64,000 bases of DNA, taken from positions 38,510 through 102,509 of the forward strand of contig NZ_VIRS01000026.1 in assembly GCF_006912135.1 (NCBI RefSeq), written 5' to 3'. Position numbers and translations under genes: made by a program. The stretch comes from Cryptosporangium phraense. Lineage in GTDB: Bacteria > Actinomycetota > Actinomycetes > Mycobacteriales > Cryptosporangiaceae. The notes beneath the pieces were generated by a model that ran no database searches, was not told where the DNA came from, and saw nothing but the letters and a program-made list of their open reading frames with translations. Below, one piece after another: positions 8,857-17,432 of this stretch (its first letter is position 1; each line of letters begins with the position of its first letter).

Positions 8857-10812
8857 TTAGATGTCCAAGAAGCGGACATCCTTCGCGTTCTGCTGGATGA
8901 ACGAGCGCCGGGCTTCGACGTCCTCACCCATCAGCACGCTGAACAGCTCGTCGGCCACGGCCGCGTCGTCGAGCGTGACCTGCAGCAACGTCCGCGTGGC
9001 GGGGTTCATCGTGGTTTCCCACAGCTCGGGGTAGTTCATCTCGCCGAGACCCTTGAACCGCTGGATGTCGTCGGGCTTCGCCTTGGGGTTCTTCTCCTGG
9101 CGGAGGCGGATCAGACCGTCGCGCTCGCGGTCGGAGAACGCGTACTGGGCGTCGTCGCCCTTCTTGTTCCACTTGATCTTGTACAGCGGCGGCTGCGCCA
9201 GGTAGACGTGGCCGAGCTCGACCAGCGGCTTCATGAAGCGGAACAGCAGCGTCAGCAGCAGCGTGCGGATGTGCTGGCCGTCGACGTCGGCGTCGGCCAT
9301 CAGCACGATCTTGTGGTAGCGCAGCTTCTCGATGTCGAACTCGTCGTGGATGCCGGTGCCCAGCGCGGTGATCAGCGACTGGACCTCGTTGTTCTTGAGC
9401 ACCCGGTCGATGCGGGCCTTCTCGACGTTGAGGATCTTGCCGCGGATCGGGAGGATCGCCTGGAACTTCGGGTCCCGCCCCTGCTTGGCCGAGCCGCCGG
9501 CCGAGTCACCCTCGACGATGTAGAGCTCGCACTCGCGCGGGTCGGACGACTGGCAGTCGGACAGCTTGCCCGGCATCGCGTTCGAGTCGAGCGCGCTCTT
9601 CCGCCGGGCCAGCTTGCGGGCCTGCTGAGCCGCGATGCGGGCCCGGGAGGCCGCGGACGCCTTGGTGATGATCGAGCGGGCCTCGCTGGGGTTGCGCTCG
9701 AACCAGTCGTTGAGCCACTCGTTGCAGATCTTCTGGACGAACGACTTCACCTCGGTGTTGCCGAGCTTGGTCTTCGTCTGGCCCTCGAACTGCGGATCGG
9801 CGATCTTGACGCTGATGATCGCGGCCAGGCCCTCGCGGATGTCGTCGCCGGTGAGGTTGTCGTCGTTGCCGCGGAGAAGCTTCTTCTCCTTGGCGTACCG
9901 GTTGACGATGCTGGTCAGCGACGTGCGGAAACCCTCGTCGTGGGTGCCGCCCTCGTGCGTGTTGATCGTGTTCGCGAACGAGTGGATCGACTCGCGGTAG
10001 CTCTCGTTCCACTGCATCGCGACCTCGACGGCGAGGCCCTGGCTCTCGCCGGCGAACTCGATGACGCTCTTGTGGATCGGCGTGTTCTTCTCGTTGAGGA
10101 ACCGCACGTAGTCGGCGATGCCGCCCTTGTACTGGTACGTGTACTCGCGGGGCTTGTCGCCGCGGTCTTCGTCGGGGTTCCGCTCGTCGCGCAGGATCAG
10201 CGTCAGGCCCCGGTTGAGGAACGCCATCTCCTGCATGCGACGGCGGATCGTCTCGAGGTTGTAGACCGTGGTCTCGAAGATCGTCGGGTCGGCCCAGAAC
10301 GTGATCGAGGTGCCGTGCTCGCTGGTGGCACCGCGCTTCTCGAGCTTCGCGGCCGGCTGCGTGTTCTCGTACGGCTGGTACCAGACGAAGCCCTCGGTCT
10401 TGATCTCGACCTCGAGCTTGTGCGACAGCGCGTTCACGACCGAGACCCCGACGCCGTGCAGACCACCGGAGACCGCGTAGGACTTGCCGTCGAACTTGCC
10501 GCCCGCGTGGAGGACGGTCAGGACGACCTCGACGGCCGGGCGCTTCTCGACCGGGTGCATGCCCACCGGGATGCCACGGCCGTTGTCGACGACGCGAACT
10601 CCGCCGTCGTCGAGCAGCGTCACCTGGACGGTGTCGCAGTAGCCGGCCAGTGCCTCGTCGACCGCGTTGTCCACGACCTCCCACACCATGTGGTGGAGAC
10701 CGCGCTCACCGGTGGAACCGATGTACATACCTGGACGCTTGCGGACCGCTTCGAGACCTTCGAGAACAGTGATGGAGCTGGCGTCGTAGCCGGACTTCTT
10801 CTTTTCTGACAC
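8857..10812 (-). CDS. gyrB: DNA gyrase subunit B
   Basis: A 651-residue ATPase subunit of gyrase. The GHKL ATP site shows [22 protein letters not shown] and [14 protein letters not shown]; the TOPRIM metal site shows EGDSAGGSA and [15 protein letters not shown]; the C-terminal part ends with [14 protein letters not shown]. The GTG at 10812 ([10 protein letters not shown]) is chosen because conserved sequence starts directly after it and GAGG precedes it by seven bases; an upstream in-frame start at 10872 would add only 20 low-complexity residues. In most relatives dciA lies directly upstream, but here a four-gene cassette intervenes. Confidence 0.97.
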   Translation of the reverse strand: MSEKKKSGYDASSITVLEGLEAVRKRPGMYIGSTGERGLHHMVWEVVDNAVDEALAGYCDTVQVTLLDDGGVRVVDNGRGIPVGMHPVEKRPAVEVVLTVLHAGGKFDGKSYAVSGGLHGVGVSVVNALSHKLEVEIKTEGFVWYQPYENTQPAAKLEKRGATSEHGTSITFWADPTIFETTVYNLETIRRRMQEMAFLNRGLTLILRDERNPDEDRGDKPREYTYQYKGGIADYVRFLNEKNTPIHKSVIEFAGESQGLAVEVAMQWNESYRESIHSFANTINTHEGGTHDEGFRTSLTSIVNRYAKEKKLLRGNDDNLTGDDIREGLAAIISVKIADPQFEGQTKTKLGNTEVKSFVQKICNEWLNDWFERNPSEARSIITKASAASRARIAAQQARKLARRKSALDSNAMPGKLSDCQSSDPRECELYIVEGDSAGGSAKQGRDPKFQAILPIRGKILNVEKARIDRVLKNNEVQSLITALGTGIHDEFDIEKLRYHKIVLMADADVDGQHIRTLLLTLLFRFMKPLVELGHVYLAQPPLYKIKWNKKGDDAQYAFSDRERDGLIRLRQEKNPKAKPDDIQRFKGLGEMNYPELWETTMNPATRTLLQVTLDDAAVADELFSVLMGEDVEARRSFIQQNAKDVRFLDI

Positions 10813-10983
10813 GGACTGGCCTCGGCTGCTCTCTCCACCGGCGGTCCGGCGGCGTCGGGCGCGGCATGGCAAGCGTGACGCGCGCGGGGTACCAGCCCAG
10901 TCTAGCCGTCTCGTCCGACAGGAAGTCGCAGCGGCGCGGCCTGTGGGCGAGCTGACGCGATCGACCCCCGTCCGCGTGGGTAC

Positions 10984-11562
10984 CTACTGGGGCTGCGTAC
11001 CGACTTCGTACGACCGATTTCCCGGCGCGAAGTGTGCGGCTGTGGTAGTCGGATAACGACCGTACCGTGGCCGGGCCAGCGGGCCCGAATCGTGCGGCTC
11101 CGGGGGCATTTCCCGGGTCGGATACGCAGGCCGGGCGGGGTTTCCGGTCTCCGGGGGCGGCTCGGACGCCGGCGGCGCGGAGTCGGTGGTGGACTCGCCG
11201 GGCTGGTAGGGCTCGCCGGCCGGGGCTTCGCCGGTCGTCGCTCCGGACAGGCCGGTCGCCAGCCGGGACGCGAACGTCCGCAGCAGGGTGGCGGTCTCGG
11301 TGAGCGGACCGACGGCCTTCTTGGCGCCTTCGGCGGCGGCCGCAAGGTTGGCCCCCACCTCCGCCGGCACCACCGGCTTCGGACCGACCACCTGCTCCCC
11401 GTCGGCGGTCTGCGTCACCGGCGCGTCGAAGTCGAGGCTCTGCACGGTGGACGCGGCTTCGCGGAGTTGCTGCGCCGCTTGCACCACCGGCGCGCGGTGC
11501 TGGTTGACCTGGTCGGCGAGCGACCGGAGCTCACTCGCGAGCGACTCCAACTTAGAGGCCAT
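10984..11562 (-). CDS. Helical protein with disordered Pro-rich tail, unknown function
   Basis: A 192-residue protein of no recognised family. Residues 1-45 (MASKLESLASELRSLADQVN and on to about QLREAAS) and 75-110 look like amphipathic or coiled-coil helices; the C-terminal 80 residues are Pro/Glu/Arg-rich and probably disordered, ending RSYEVGTQPQ. The ATG at 11562 has GGAGG seven bases upstream, so the longer frame to 11622 is rejected. It follows the 86-residue helical gene on the same strand by 84 bases, suggesting a pair of interacting proteins. No signal peptide or membrane segment is seen. The size and helical content recall secreted WXG-type or septation partners, but the diagnostic motif is absent. 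Confidence 0.7.
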   Translation of the reverse strand: MASKLESLASELRSLADQVNQHRAPVVQAAQQLREAASTVQSLDFDAPVTQTADGEQVVGPKPVVPAEVGANLAAAAEGAKKAVGPLTETATLLRTFASRLATGLSGATTGEAPAGEPYQPGESTTDSAPPASEPPPETGNPARPAYPTREMPPEPHDSGPLARPRYGRYPTTTAAHFAPGNRSYEVGTQPQ

Positions 11563-11646
11563 CGATTTGCCTCCAGCGACCATCGGTACCGGTACGCGTG
11601 CTCTGCGTATCCATACTTCCACTGCTCGCGCGGTCGGACGGATGAA

Positions 11647-11907
11647 TCAAACGGAGCTCGCGAATTCACGTCCCCTGGTGACCGCGGACCGCATCGAGTC
11701 GATCGAGCGTTGCAGCTCGGTGAGGTTCGCCAGCAGCTGCTCGAGCACTCTGCGGTCGTCCTGGGTCGCCGAGCCGCCGATCGCGGCTTCGACCTGCGCC
11801 ACCGCCTGCTGAACCTTGTTCTTCAGCGTCGAGAGGCTCGCGGTCTGCCGGTCGACGCGGTTGAGCCGGTCGAGGAGCAGCTGCTTCGAGACGGCCGAGG
11901 TAGCCAT
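11647..11907 (-). CDS. Small coiled-coil protein, unknown function
   Basis: An 86-residue, nearly all-helical protein with heptad-like hydrophobics: LLLDRLNRVDRQTASLSTL, then KVQQAVAQVEAAIGG and VLEQLLANLTELQRSIDSM. It has no cysteine, membrane segment or recognised domain. It lies upstream of the 192-residue helical gene on the same strand and divergently from the FAD oxidoreductase, sharing the intergenic region with the palindromes at 12004-12092. The start has no strong ribosome site. A structural or adaptor protein is the most that can be said. Confidence 0.65.
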   Translation of the reverse strand: MATSAVSKQLLLDRLNRVDRQTASLSTLKNKVQQAVAQVEAAIGGSATQDDRRVLEQLLANLTELQRSIDSMRSAVTRGREFASSV

Positions 11908-12003
11908 GGCCGATCACTTTAGCGGTACCGCGAGCGTCCGAGTTCGACGGTGAAGCGCACGGGAACGCTGTGCCGATTGAGAATGCTGATGCAGAGGCGA
12001 TCC

Positions 12004-12017
12004 ACATTGATCTATGT
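12004..12017. promoter_or_regulatory. TTGATC palindromic operator, copy 1
   Basis: ACATTGATCTATGT differs by one base from the perfect palindrome ACATTGATCAATGT found at 13202-13215. It lies in the divergent region between the small coiled-coil gene (start 11907) and the FAD oxidoreductase (start 12156). Shared sites in this cassette suggest one regulator. Confidence 0.6.
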
Positions 12018-12036
12018 AGATCGGGTTGTATCCACA

Positions 12037-12059
12037 TATCCACAACCGGCCTGTGGATA
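12037..12059. promoter_or_regulatory. TATCCACA inverted repeat, 7-nt spacer, copy 1
   Basis: TATCCACA (12037-12044), spacer ACCGGCC, then TGTGGATA (12052-12059) form a perfect dyad. A further direct TATCCACA stands immediately before it (12029-12036). The right arm extends to TGTGGATAA, an exact DnaA box. The same arrangement recurs at 13150-13172, so it is a repeated regulatory element and not chance. Confidence 0.65.
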
Positions 12060-12078
12060 ACTTCGTGCAGGCTGATCT

Positions 12079-12092
12079 ATGTTGATCAACAT
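12079..12092. promoter_or_regulatory. TTGATC palindromic operator, copy 2
   Basis: ATGTTGATCAACAT is a perfect 14-bp palindrome 63 bases before the FAD oxidoreductase start. It shares the TTGATC core and A-Y-R/Y-R-T outer positions with the copies at 12004, 13137 and 13202. Copies 1 and 2 also share a longer 15-bp direct repeat, TGATCTATGTWGATC, at 12008-12022 and 12073-12087. Confidence 0.6.
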
Positions 12093-12155
12093 GGATGGGC
12101 GAATGTACAGGCGCCGGTAACTGGCGCTAGCCGCGTGACCTGTGACGATGGGGGT

Positions 12156-13112
12156 ATGGCGGCTGACGTGCAGATCATCGGCGCCGGGATCGCAGGGCTC
12201 GCGTGTGCGCGCGCCCTGGCGAGCGCCGGCCACCAGGTAGTCGTTCGGGAACGTGCGGACTCGATCGGGGGCCGGCTGGCCACCCGTGAGCTCGGCGGCC
12301 GGCCGGTGGACCTCGGTGCGTCGTATCTGACGTGCCGGGACCAGGCGTTCCGCACGGTGGTCGACGACTGGGTGCGGCGTGGCCTCGCCCACCCGTGGAC
12401 CAGCGCGTTCACCGTCCACAACGAGCTCGGGTTCAGCACGAGCGAGGACGGGCCGGTGCGCTACGGCACCAGCCGGGGGCTGGCCGCGCTGGTCGAGGAT
12501 CTAGCGACCGGCATCCCGGTGCGGCTCGGCGACCCCGTTGCCGAGGTCGGCCCCGGCCCGGTGGTCGACGGCGTCGAGGTGGACGGCGTCGTGCTGGCGA
12601 TGCCCGACCCGGAGGCGCTCGCCCTGCTCGACCCGGCCTGCGAGGCCGAGCGGGCGGCGGTGAATTCGGCCTGGTCACCGGTGATCGCGGTCGCGTCCGC
12701 ATGGCCTCGTCGCACGTGGGACGTCGAGGGCGTGTTCGTGCACGGCGACCCGGTACTCGACTGGATCGCCGACGACGGCAGGCGCCGGGCCGACTCGGCG
12801 CCGGTCCTGGTCGCCCACAGCACCGCCGAGTTCGCCGCCGAGCACCTGGACGAGGTCGCGAAGGACGCCGAGGAGGTCGTCAACCGGATGGTCGACGCCG
12901 TCCGGACGATCCTCGACATCGACGAGGTTCCGAGCTGGACATTCGCCCAGGCCTGGCCGCACGCCCGGCCGCTGGCCCCGCGGGCGACGCCGTTCTTCCT
13001 GGGCGACGGAGGCATCTCGATGTGCGGTGACGCATGGGGGTCGCCGCGCGTCGAGAACGCCTGGCTCTCCGGGCACAAACTCGGCCTGGAGCTGGCCCGC
13101 CGCCTCTCCTGA
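12156..13112 (+). CDS. FAD-dependent amine oxidase/renalase-like oxidoreductase
   Basis: A 318-residue flavoprotein. The dinucleotide-binding start is VQIIGAGIAGLACARAL (residues 5-21), followed by the acidic ribose-binding residue in VVVRERADSIGGRLATREL and the GASYL stretch. The C-terminal FAD-contacting motif is DGGISMCGDAWGSPRVENAW LSGHKLGLELARRL, typical of small NAD(P)/FAD amine-oxidase-like enzymes related to renalase. Substrate is unknown. The ATG at 12156 is chosen because the Rossmann motif begins four residues later; the longer frame to 11970 would run through the operator palindromes. It is flanked on both sides by the same operator types as the downstream HTH-citrate-synthase gene. 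Confidence 0.9.
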   Translation: MAADVQIIGAGIAGLACARALASAGHQVVVRERADSIGGRLATRELGGRPVDLGASYLTCRDQAFRTVVDDWVRRGLAHPWTSAFTVHNELGFSTSEDGPVRYGTSRGLAALVEDLATGIPVRLGDPVAEVGPGPVVDGVEVDGVVLAMPDPEALALLDPACEAERAAVNSAWSPVIAVASAWPRRTWDVEGVFVHGDPVLDWIADDGRRRADSAPVLVAHSTAEFAAEHLDEVAKDAEEVVNRMVDAVRTILDIDEVPSWTFAQAWPHARPLAPRATPFFLGDGGISMCGDAWGSPRVENAWLSGHKLGLELARRLS

Positions 13113-13136
13113 GCACCTCTCGACCTGGGTCGATCG

Positions 13137-13150
13137 ATATTGATCCACAT
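13137..13150. promoter_or_regulatory. TTGATC palindromic operator, copy 3 (degenerate)
   Basis: ATATTGATCCACAT matches ATGTTGATCAACAT at 12 of 14 positions and sits about 100 bases before the HTH-citrate-synthase start, abutting the TATCCACA dyad. Confidence 0.45.
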
Positions 13151-13172
13151 ATCCACAAGACACCTGTGGATA
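13150..13172. promoter_or_regulatory. TATCCACA inverted repeat, 7-nt spacer, copy 2
   Basis: TATCCACA (13150-13157), spacer AGACACC, TGTGGATA (13165-13172). Arms and spacer length are identical to 12037-12059 although the spacer bases differ, as expected for a conserved protein-binding dyad. Confidence 0.65.
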
Positions 13173-13201
13173 CCGTCAGCCCGCAGAGACGTCGCATCGA
13201 T

Positions 13202-13215
13202 ACATTGATCAATGT
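13202..13215. promoter_or_regulatory. TTGATC palindromic operator, copy 4
   Basis: ACATTGATCAATGT is a perfect 14-bp palindrome ending 32 bases before the ATG of the HTH-citrate-synthase gene, a position suited to autoregulation. Confidence 0.6.
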
Positions 13216-13247
13216 GGCCGAGCGCGGGCGAGACGGGGAGGTGAGGG

Positions 13248-14477
13248 ATGACCGACGGGGTCCCCTTGCTCTCTACCGCTGAGGCCGCCGCCCGGCTCGG
13301 TGTCAAGCCCGCGACGCTGTACGCCTACGTCAGCCGGGGGCTGATCTCGCGGGTCCGGGGCGCCGACGGGCGGGCGAGCTTCTTCGATCCGGCCGAGCTC
13401 GACCAGATGGCGCAGCAGCCGCGCAGCCCGGTCGCGGTCGCCGGTACCGGGGTGCTGATCCCGTCGGCGGTCAGCGAGATCCGCGAGCAGCGGCTCTGGT
13501 ACCGCGGCCTGGACGCGTGCGAGATGGCCCGGACCGAGTCGTTCGAGGCGGTCGCCGGGTGGTTGTGGACCGAGGGCCGGCCGGCCCTGTCGTTCACCGG
13601 GCCGGCCGAGTTCGTCGACGCGGCCCGGGCCGCGGCCACCGCGCTACCGCCGCGGGTTCGCCTGCTCGACCGGATCCGGGCCGTCGTGGCCGCGGTCGGC
13701 GCGATCGACCCGCTCCGGGCCGACCTGCGTCCCGAGGCGGTGACCGTGACCGCTGCGTCCCTGATCGCCGCGATCGTCGACGGCCTGCCGCCCGCTCCGG
13801 ACGCCGGGACCGGGGGCGGAGCCGACGGTCCAGAGGCAGAGTCGGTGGCCGGGCGGCTGTGGGGGGTGTTGACCGGGATGCCGCCGCAGGCGGCTGCGGT
13901 GGGGGCGTTGAACACGGCGCTGGGGCTGCTCGCCGATCACGGGGTGACCGCATCGACGGTCGCGGCCCGGGTCGCGGCGTCGGCTCGGGCGCATCCGTAC
14001 GCAGCGGTCGGGGCGGCGCTGTACACGCTCGACGGCTCGATCGAGAGCGGCACCAGCGCGCTGGTGCACCGCACGCTCGTCGAGGCCGAGAGCGACGGCA
14101 GCGTCGCGGTCGTCGCGCGCCTGCTCGACCAGTCGAACCACCTGCCGGGCTTCGATCACCCGCTCTACCCCGACGGCGACCCCCGCGGCCGCGCGCTCAT
14201 CGACGTCCTCGCGGCCGAGCCTCCGCACCGTGGTCGGTGGGAGGCCGTCGAGCAGTTCCTGGCCACCGGCCGCCGCGGCCGCCCGCTCGACCCGACCCTC
14301 GACTTCGGCGTCGCCGCGCTCACGTTCACCGCCGGGATGCCGTCCGACGCCGGCCTGGCGATCCTCGCGGTGGCGCGCTGCGCGGGATGGATCGCGCACA
14401 CGCTCGAGGAGTACGCCGAGGAGCCCGACCGGTTCCGCCCGCCGCCGGACGGCTCGCGCCGCCGAAGCCGCGGATGA
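13248..14477 (+). CDS. HTH domain fused to citrate-synthase-like domain
   Basis: A 409-residue fusion. Residues 7-50 are an excisionase/MerR-like helix-turn-helix (LSTAEAAARLGVKPATLYAY, then VSRGLISRVRG). From about residue 75 it follows the citrate synthase fold: RTESFEAVAGWLWTEG, LLADHGVTASTVAARV, GFDHPLYPDGDPRG (second catalytic His kept), TLDFGVAAL (catalytic Asp kept) and RCAGWIAHTLEEYAE. The stretch that should read GPLHGG reads GSIESG, so the first catalytic His is Glu. Normal citrate synthase activity is therefore doubtful; a metabolite-sensing regulator is an attractive inference. GGGAGGTGAGGG precedes the ATG. Proteins with this architecture are usually annotated citrate synthase. 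Confidence 0.9.
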   Translation: MTDGVPLLSTAEAAARLGVKPATLYAYVSRGLISRVRGADGRASFFDPAELDQMAQQPRSPVAVAGTGVLIPSAVSEIREQRLWYRGLDACEMARTESFEAVAGWLWTEGRPALSFTGPAEFVDAARAAATALPPRVRLLDRIRAVVAAVGAIDPLRADLRPEAVTVTAASLIAAIVDGLPPAPDAGTGGGADGPEAESVAGRLWGVLTGMPPQAAAVGALNTALGLLADHGVTASTVAARVAASARAHPYAAVGAALYTLDGSIESGTSALVHRTLVEAESDGSVAVVARLLDQSNHLPGFDHPLYPDGDPRGRALIDVLAAEPPHRGRWEAVEQFLATGRRGRPLDPTLDFGVAALTFTAGMPSDAGLAILAVARCAGWIAHTLEEYAEEPDRFRPPPDGSRRRSRG

Positions 14478-14504
14478 CGCACTTGCCGGTGGAGCCGTCG
14501 GGGG

Positions 14505-15134
14505 TCAGCCGTATGTGTCGCGGGGTCCGCGGCCCCGGACCGAGATCGGGCCGCGCTTCCAGCTCGGCGCGGCCGGTCCGTGCACGCGGATCTTCTTGAC
14601 GACGTTCGGGCCGACCTCGGCCGAGAGCAGCCCGAGCATCTTGGTGGACAGCAGCCGGAGCTGGGTGGCCCACGCCGTCGACTCGGCCTGCAACGTCAGC
14701 TCGCCGTCCTTGAGCTGCACCGGACGCGACTTCGAGGCGATCTCCGGACCGACCAGCTTCGGCCAGTCGCCCAGCACGCGGGCCTCGGCCGTCGGCTTGT
14801 CCCAGCCCCGGTCGGCCACCATGCGGCTGACCAGCCGGCCGAGCGGCTGCGGGTCGCGCGGGTCGGGGCCGGAGCCGCTCCACCGCCGACGCTTCGGGCT
14901 CTGCCCGTCGTCGGCCGGCCGCTTCTTCGGTCCTCCGGGGCGGGTCGTGTACGTGCGTCCGGCCGCGCGAGCGGCGTCGAGGGCGGCCCGGGCGAGCTGG
15001 GCACCGCCGAGGGGCTGGGCACCGACGGGGTTGGCGCCGTTTCCCGTGAAACGGTCGGCCGCGCCGCCGCCCTGTGCGGTGTGGTTCCCGCCCACGGCAT
15101 CGCGCTGCCCATCGTCGATATCGTCATCGGTCAC
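14505..15134 (-). CDS. dciA: DUF721 / DciA-like protein
   Basis: A 209-residue protein whose C-terminal 110 residues form the DUF721 (DciA) domain: [60 protein letters not shown], ending near VKKIRVHGP. DciA proteins help load or activate the replicative helicase in bacteria lacking DnaC. The N-terminal 90 residues are Gly/Ala/Arg-rich and probably disordered. The GTG at 15134 follows GGGGAGGTCACTC and overlaps the recF stop by 11 bases. A one-mismatch parS-like sequence (GTTTCCCGTGAAAC) lies inside the gene at 15039-15052. Confidence 0.9.
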   Translation of the reverse strand: MTDDDIDDGQRDAVGGNHTAQGGGAADRFTGNGANPVGAQPLGGAQLARAALDAARAAGRTYTTRPGGPKKRPADDGQSPKRRRWSGSGPDPRDPQPLGRLVSRMVADRGWDKPTAEARVLGDWPKLVGPEIASKSRPVQLKDGELTLQAESTAWATQLRLLSTKMLGLLSAEVGPNVVKKIRVHGPAAPSWKRGPISVRGRGPRDTYG

Positions 15135-16335
15135 GAGTGACCTCCCCAGCCGTGACATCGAACCGTACGCCCTGCAGGGCCGGTGGAACATCCGCGGCGA
15201 CAGCCGCGGTCACCAGCACCTGGGAAGCATCGTGCACCAGGTCGGCCAGCCGGTCCCGGCGTTGGGAATCCAGCTCGGCGAACACGTCGTCGAGGATCAG
15301 CACCGGTTCGCTGCCGTCGTCGGTGAGCAGGTCGTAGCTGCCGAGGCGGAGCGCGAGCGCGTACGACCAGCCCTCGCCGTGGCTGGCGTACCCCTTGGCG
15401 GGCAGGTCGCCGAGCCAGAGCACGACGTCGTCGCGGTGCGGGCCGACCAGCGTGATGCCCCGCTCGATCTCCTGGCTCCGGGACTCGGCCAGGGCCGCGA
15501 GGATGCGCTGGGTGAGCTCGGCGACGTCGACGTTGAGCTCGGGGCGGTCGGCGACCGGCTCGGGCGTGTCGGTGGCCGCGTCGCCGTGCGTGGACGAACG
15601 GTAGGCGAGCCGGGTGCGGCCGCGTCCGGCGCTGACCGCGTCGTAGGCCTTGGCGACGTAGGGCTCCAGGGCGGCGAGCACCTCGAGACGACCGGCCAGC
15701 AGTTCGGCGCCGTGGGCGGCGAGGTGGCCGTCCCAGACCTCGAGCGTACGCAGGTCGCCGGCGCCCTTCGACGCCCGGCGCGCGGAGGCCGCGGTGCGGA
15801 GGAGCGCGTTGCGCTGCTTGAGCACCCGGTCGTAGTCGGCCCGGACCGCGGCGAAGCGCGGCGACCGGGCGACCAGCAGGTCGTCGATGAAGCGACGACG
15901 CTCGGCCGGGTCACCGCGGACCAGGGCCAGGTCTTCGGGGGCGAACAGCACGGTCCGCAGCGCGCCGAGGACGTCACGCGGCCGGGTCACCGGCGAGCGG
16001 TTGAGGCGCGCACGGTTGGCCTTGCCGGGCACGATCTCGAGCTCGACGAGCAGCTCGCGGGCGTCCCGGACGACCGCGGCCCTGATCACCGCCCGCGAAG
16101 CACCCGCCCGGACCAGCGGGGCGTCGGTCGCGACCCGGTGGCTGCCGAGGGTCGCGACGTAGCCGATGGCCTCGACCAGGTTGGTCTTGCCCTGGCCGTT
16201 GGGGCCGACGAACACGTTCGGGCCGGGCTCCAGGTCGACCGACACCGCCGCGTAGCTGCGGTAGTCGACCAGGGAGAGGTGGCGGACGTGCGTGCCACCC
16301 TGCCGGTTGGGGGTCCCGGCCCGATCCGTGTCCAT
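15124..16335 (-). CDS. recF: DNA replication and repair protein RecF
   Basis: A 403-residue SMC-like ATPase that helps load RecA at gaps. Near the start it has [20 protein letters not shown] and the Walker [21 protein letters not shown]; the signature and Walker B are in [20 protein letters not shown] and [20 protein letters not shown]. No GTG lies at the family's usual start position; the ATG at 16335 ([10 protein letters not shown]) has AAGGGA four bases upstream and adds about 16 residues before the conserved start. It follows gnd by seven bases and overlaps dciA at its 3' end. Confidence 0.96.
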   Translation of the reverse strand: MDTDRAGTPNRQGGTHVRHLSLVDYRSYAAVSVDLEPGPNVFVGPNGQGKTNLVEAIGYVATLGSHRVATDAPLVRAGASRAVIRAAVVRDARELLVELEIVPGKANRARLNRSPVTRPRDVLGALRTVLFAPEDLALVRGDPAERRRFIDDLLVARSPRFAAVRADYDRVLKQRNALLRTAASARRASKGAGDLRTLEVWDGHLAAHGAELLAGRLEVLAALEPYVAKAYDAVSAGRGRTRLAYRSSTHGDAATDTPEPVADRPELNVDVAELTQRILAALAESRSQEIERGITLVGPHRDDVVLWLGDLPAKGYASHGEGWSYALALRLGSYDLLTDDGSEPVLILDDVFAELDSQRRDRLADLVHDASQVLVTAAVAADVPPALQGVRFDVTAGEVTRDR

Positions 16336-16342
16336 CTGTCCC

Positions 16343-17275
16343 TTAGCTGTCGATCGTGTCGCCCGGCCCGCCGAGGTGAGCCGCAGTGGCTTCCTTGCCC
16401 ACCTTGGTGGTGGCGTGCCCACCGAACTGGTTGCGGAGGGCAGCGACGGCCTTCATCGCCGGCGAGTCCTCCTGACGCGAGCTGAACCGCGCGAACAGCG
16501 ACGCGGCGAGCACCGGCACCGGGACGGCGTGGTTGATCGCCTCCTCGATGGTCCAGCGGCCTTCGCCCGAGTCGTTGACGTAGCCCTTGATGTCGTCGAG
16601 GTTCGGGTCTTCCTCGAGCGCGTTCACGAGCAGGTCGAGCAGCCAGGACCGGACGACCGTGCCCTCCTGCCAGCTCTTGAGCACGCCGGGCACGTCCTGG
16701 ACCACGTCGGCCGCCATGAGCAGCTCGTAGCCCTCGGCGTAGGCCTGCATCATGCCGTACTCGATGCCGTTGTGAACCATCTTCGCGAAGTGGCCGGCCC
16801 CGACCGGGCCCGCGTGCACGTAGCCGTAGTCGCCCTCGGGCTTGAGCGCGTCGAAGAACGGCTTGACCTTGGCCACGTTCTCTTCTTCGCCGCCGACCAT
16901 CAGCGCGTAGCCGTTCTTCAAGCCCCAGATGCCGCCGGACACGCCCGCGTCGACGTAGCCGATGCCCTTCTCGGCCAGGTGGTCGGCGTTGATCTTGTCG
17001 TCGGTGAAGCGGGAGTTGCCACCGTCGACGACGACATCGCCGGCGGAGAGCAGGCCGCCCAGCTCCTTGACCGTCTCGCGGGTGGGGTCACCGGCCGGCA
17101 CCATCACCCAGACCACCCGCGGCGACGTCGTGAACGCGTCCACGAGCTCGGTGAGGCTGCCGACGTCGGCGATCTCGTGGTTGCGGTCGTACCCGATGAC
17201 GGTGTGGCCGGCTTGGCGCATGCGCTCGCGCATGTTGCCGCCCATCTTGCCGAGCCCGATGAGGCCGATCTCCAT
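16343..17275 (-). CDS. gnd: 6-phosphogluconate dehydrogenase, short type
   Basis: A 310-residue decarboxylating 6-phosphogluconate dehydrogenase giving ribulose 5-phosphate. It starts [19 protein letters not shown] with the NAD(P)-binding GLGKMG, followed by the substrate motif [21 protein letters not shown] and the catalytic Lys/Asn in [22 protein letters not shown]. The length of about 300 fits the short GntZ-like form. The ATG at 17275 has AGGGGAGCACC before it; the frame open to 17299 would add only eight residues. Its place between dnaN and recF is conserved in streptomycetes and relatives. Confidence 0.95.
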   Translation of the reverse strand: MEIGLIGLGKMGGNMRERMRQAGHTVIGYDRNHEIADVGSLTELVDAFTTSPRVVWVMVPAGDPTRETVKELGGLLSAGDVVVDGGNSRFTDDKINADHLAEKGIGYVDAGVSGGIWGLKNGYALMVGGEEENVAKVKPFFDALKPEGDYGYVHAGPVGAGHFAKMVHNGIEYGMMQAYAEGYELLMAADVVQDVPGVLKSWQEGTVVRSWLLDLLVNALEEDPNLDDIKGYVNDSGEGRWTIEEAINHAVPVPVLAASLFARFSSRQEDSPAMKAVAALRNQFGGHATTKVGKEATAAHLGGPGDTIDS

Positions 17276-17432
17276 GGTGCTCCCCTGTCCCTCACTCATG
17301 TGGCGGTGCGGCCGTCGTACCCCACGCCCGGCCGACTCGGACCGGACACTTCCTGATCGATTCTTCCCCTCGACAGCGAGGGGGATGTCAACCGGGCTCG
17401 GGCTATCTGTTGACGGACCGGGGAAGGGCTCG

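Noticed and set aside
10813..10872. Longer GyrB start
   Set aside because: The extra 20 residues are Arg-rich and unconserved, while the GTG at 10812 has GAGG at normal spacing.
16336..16422. Longer RecF start
   Set aside because: It would overlap gnd, and the ATG at 16335 has a ribosome site.
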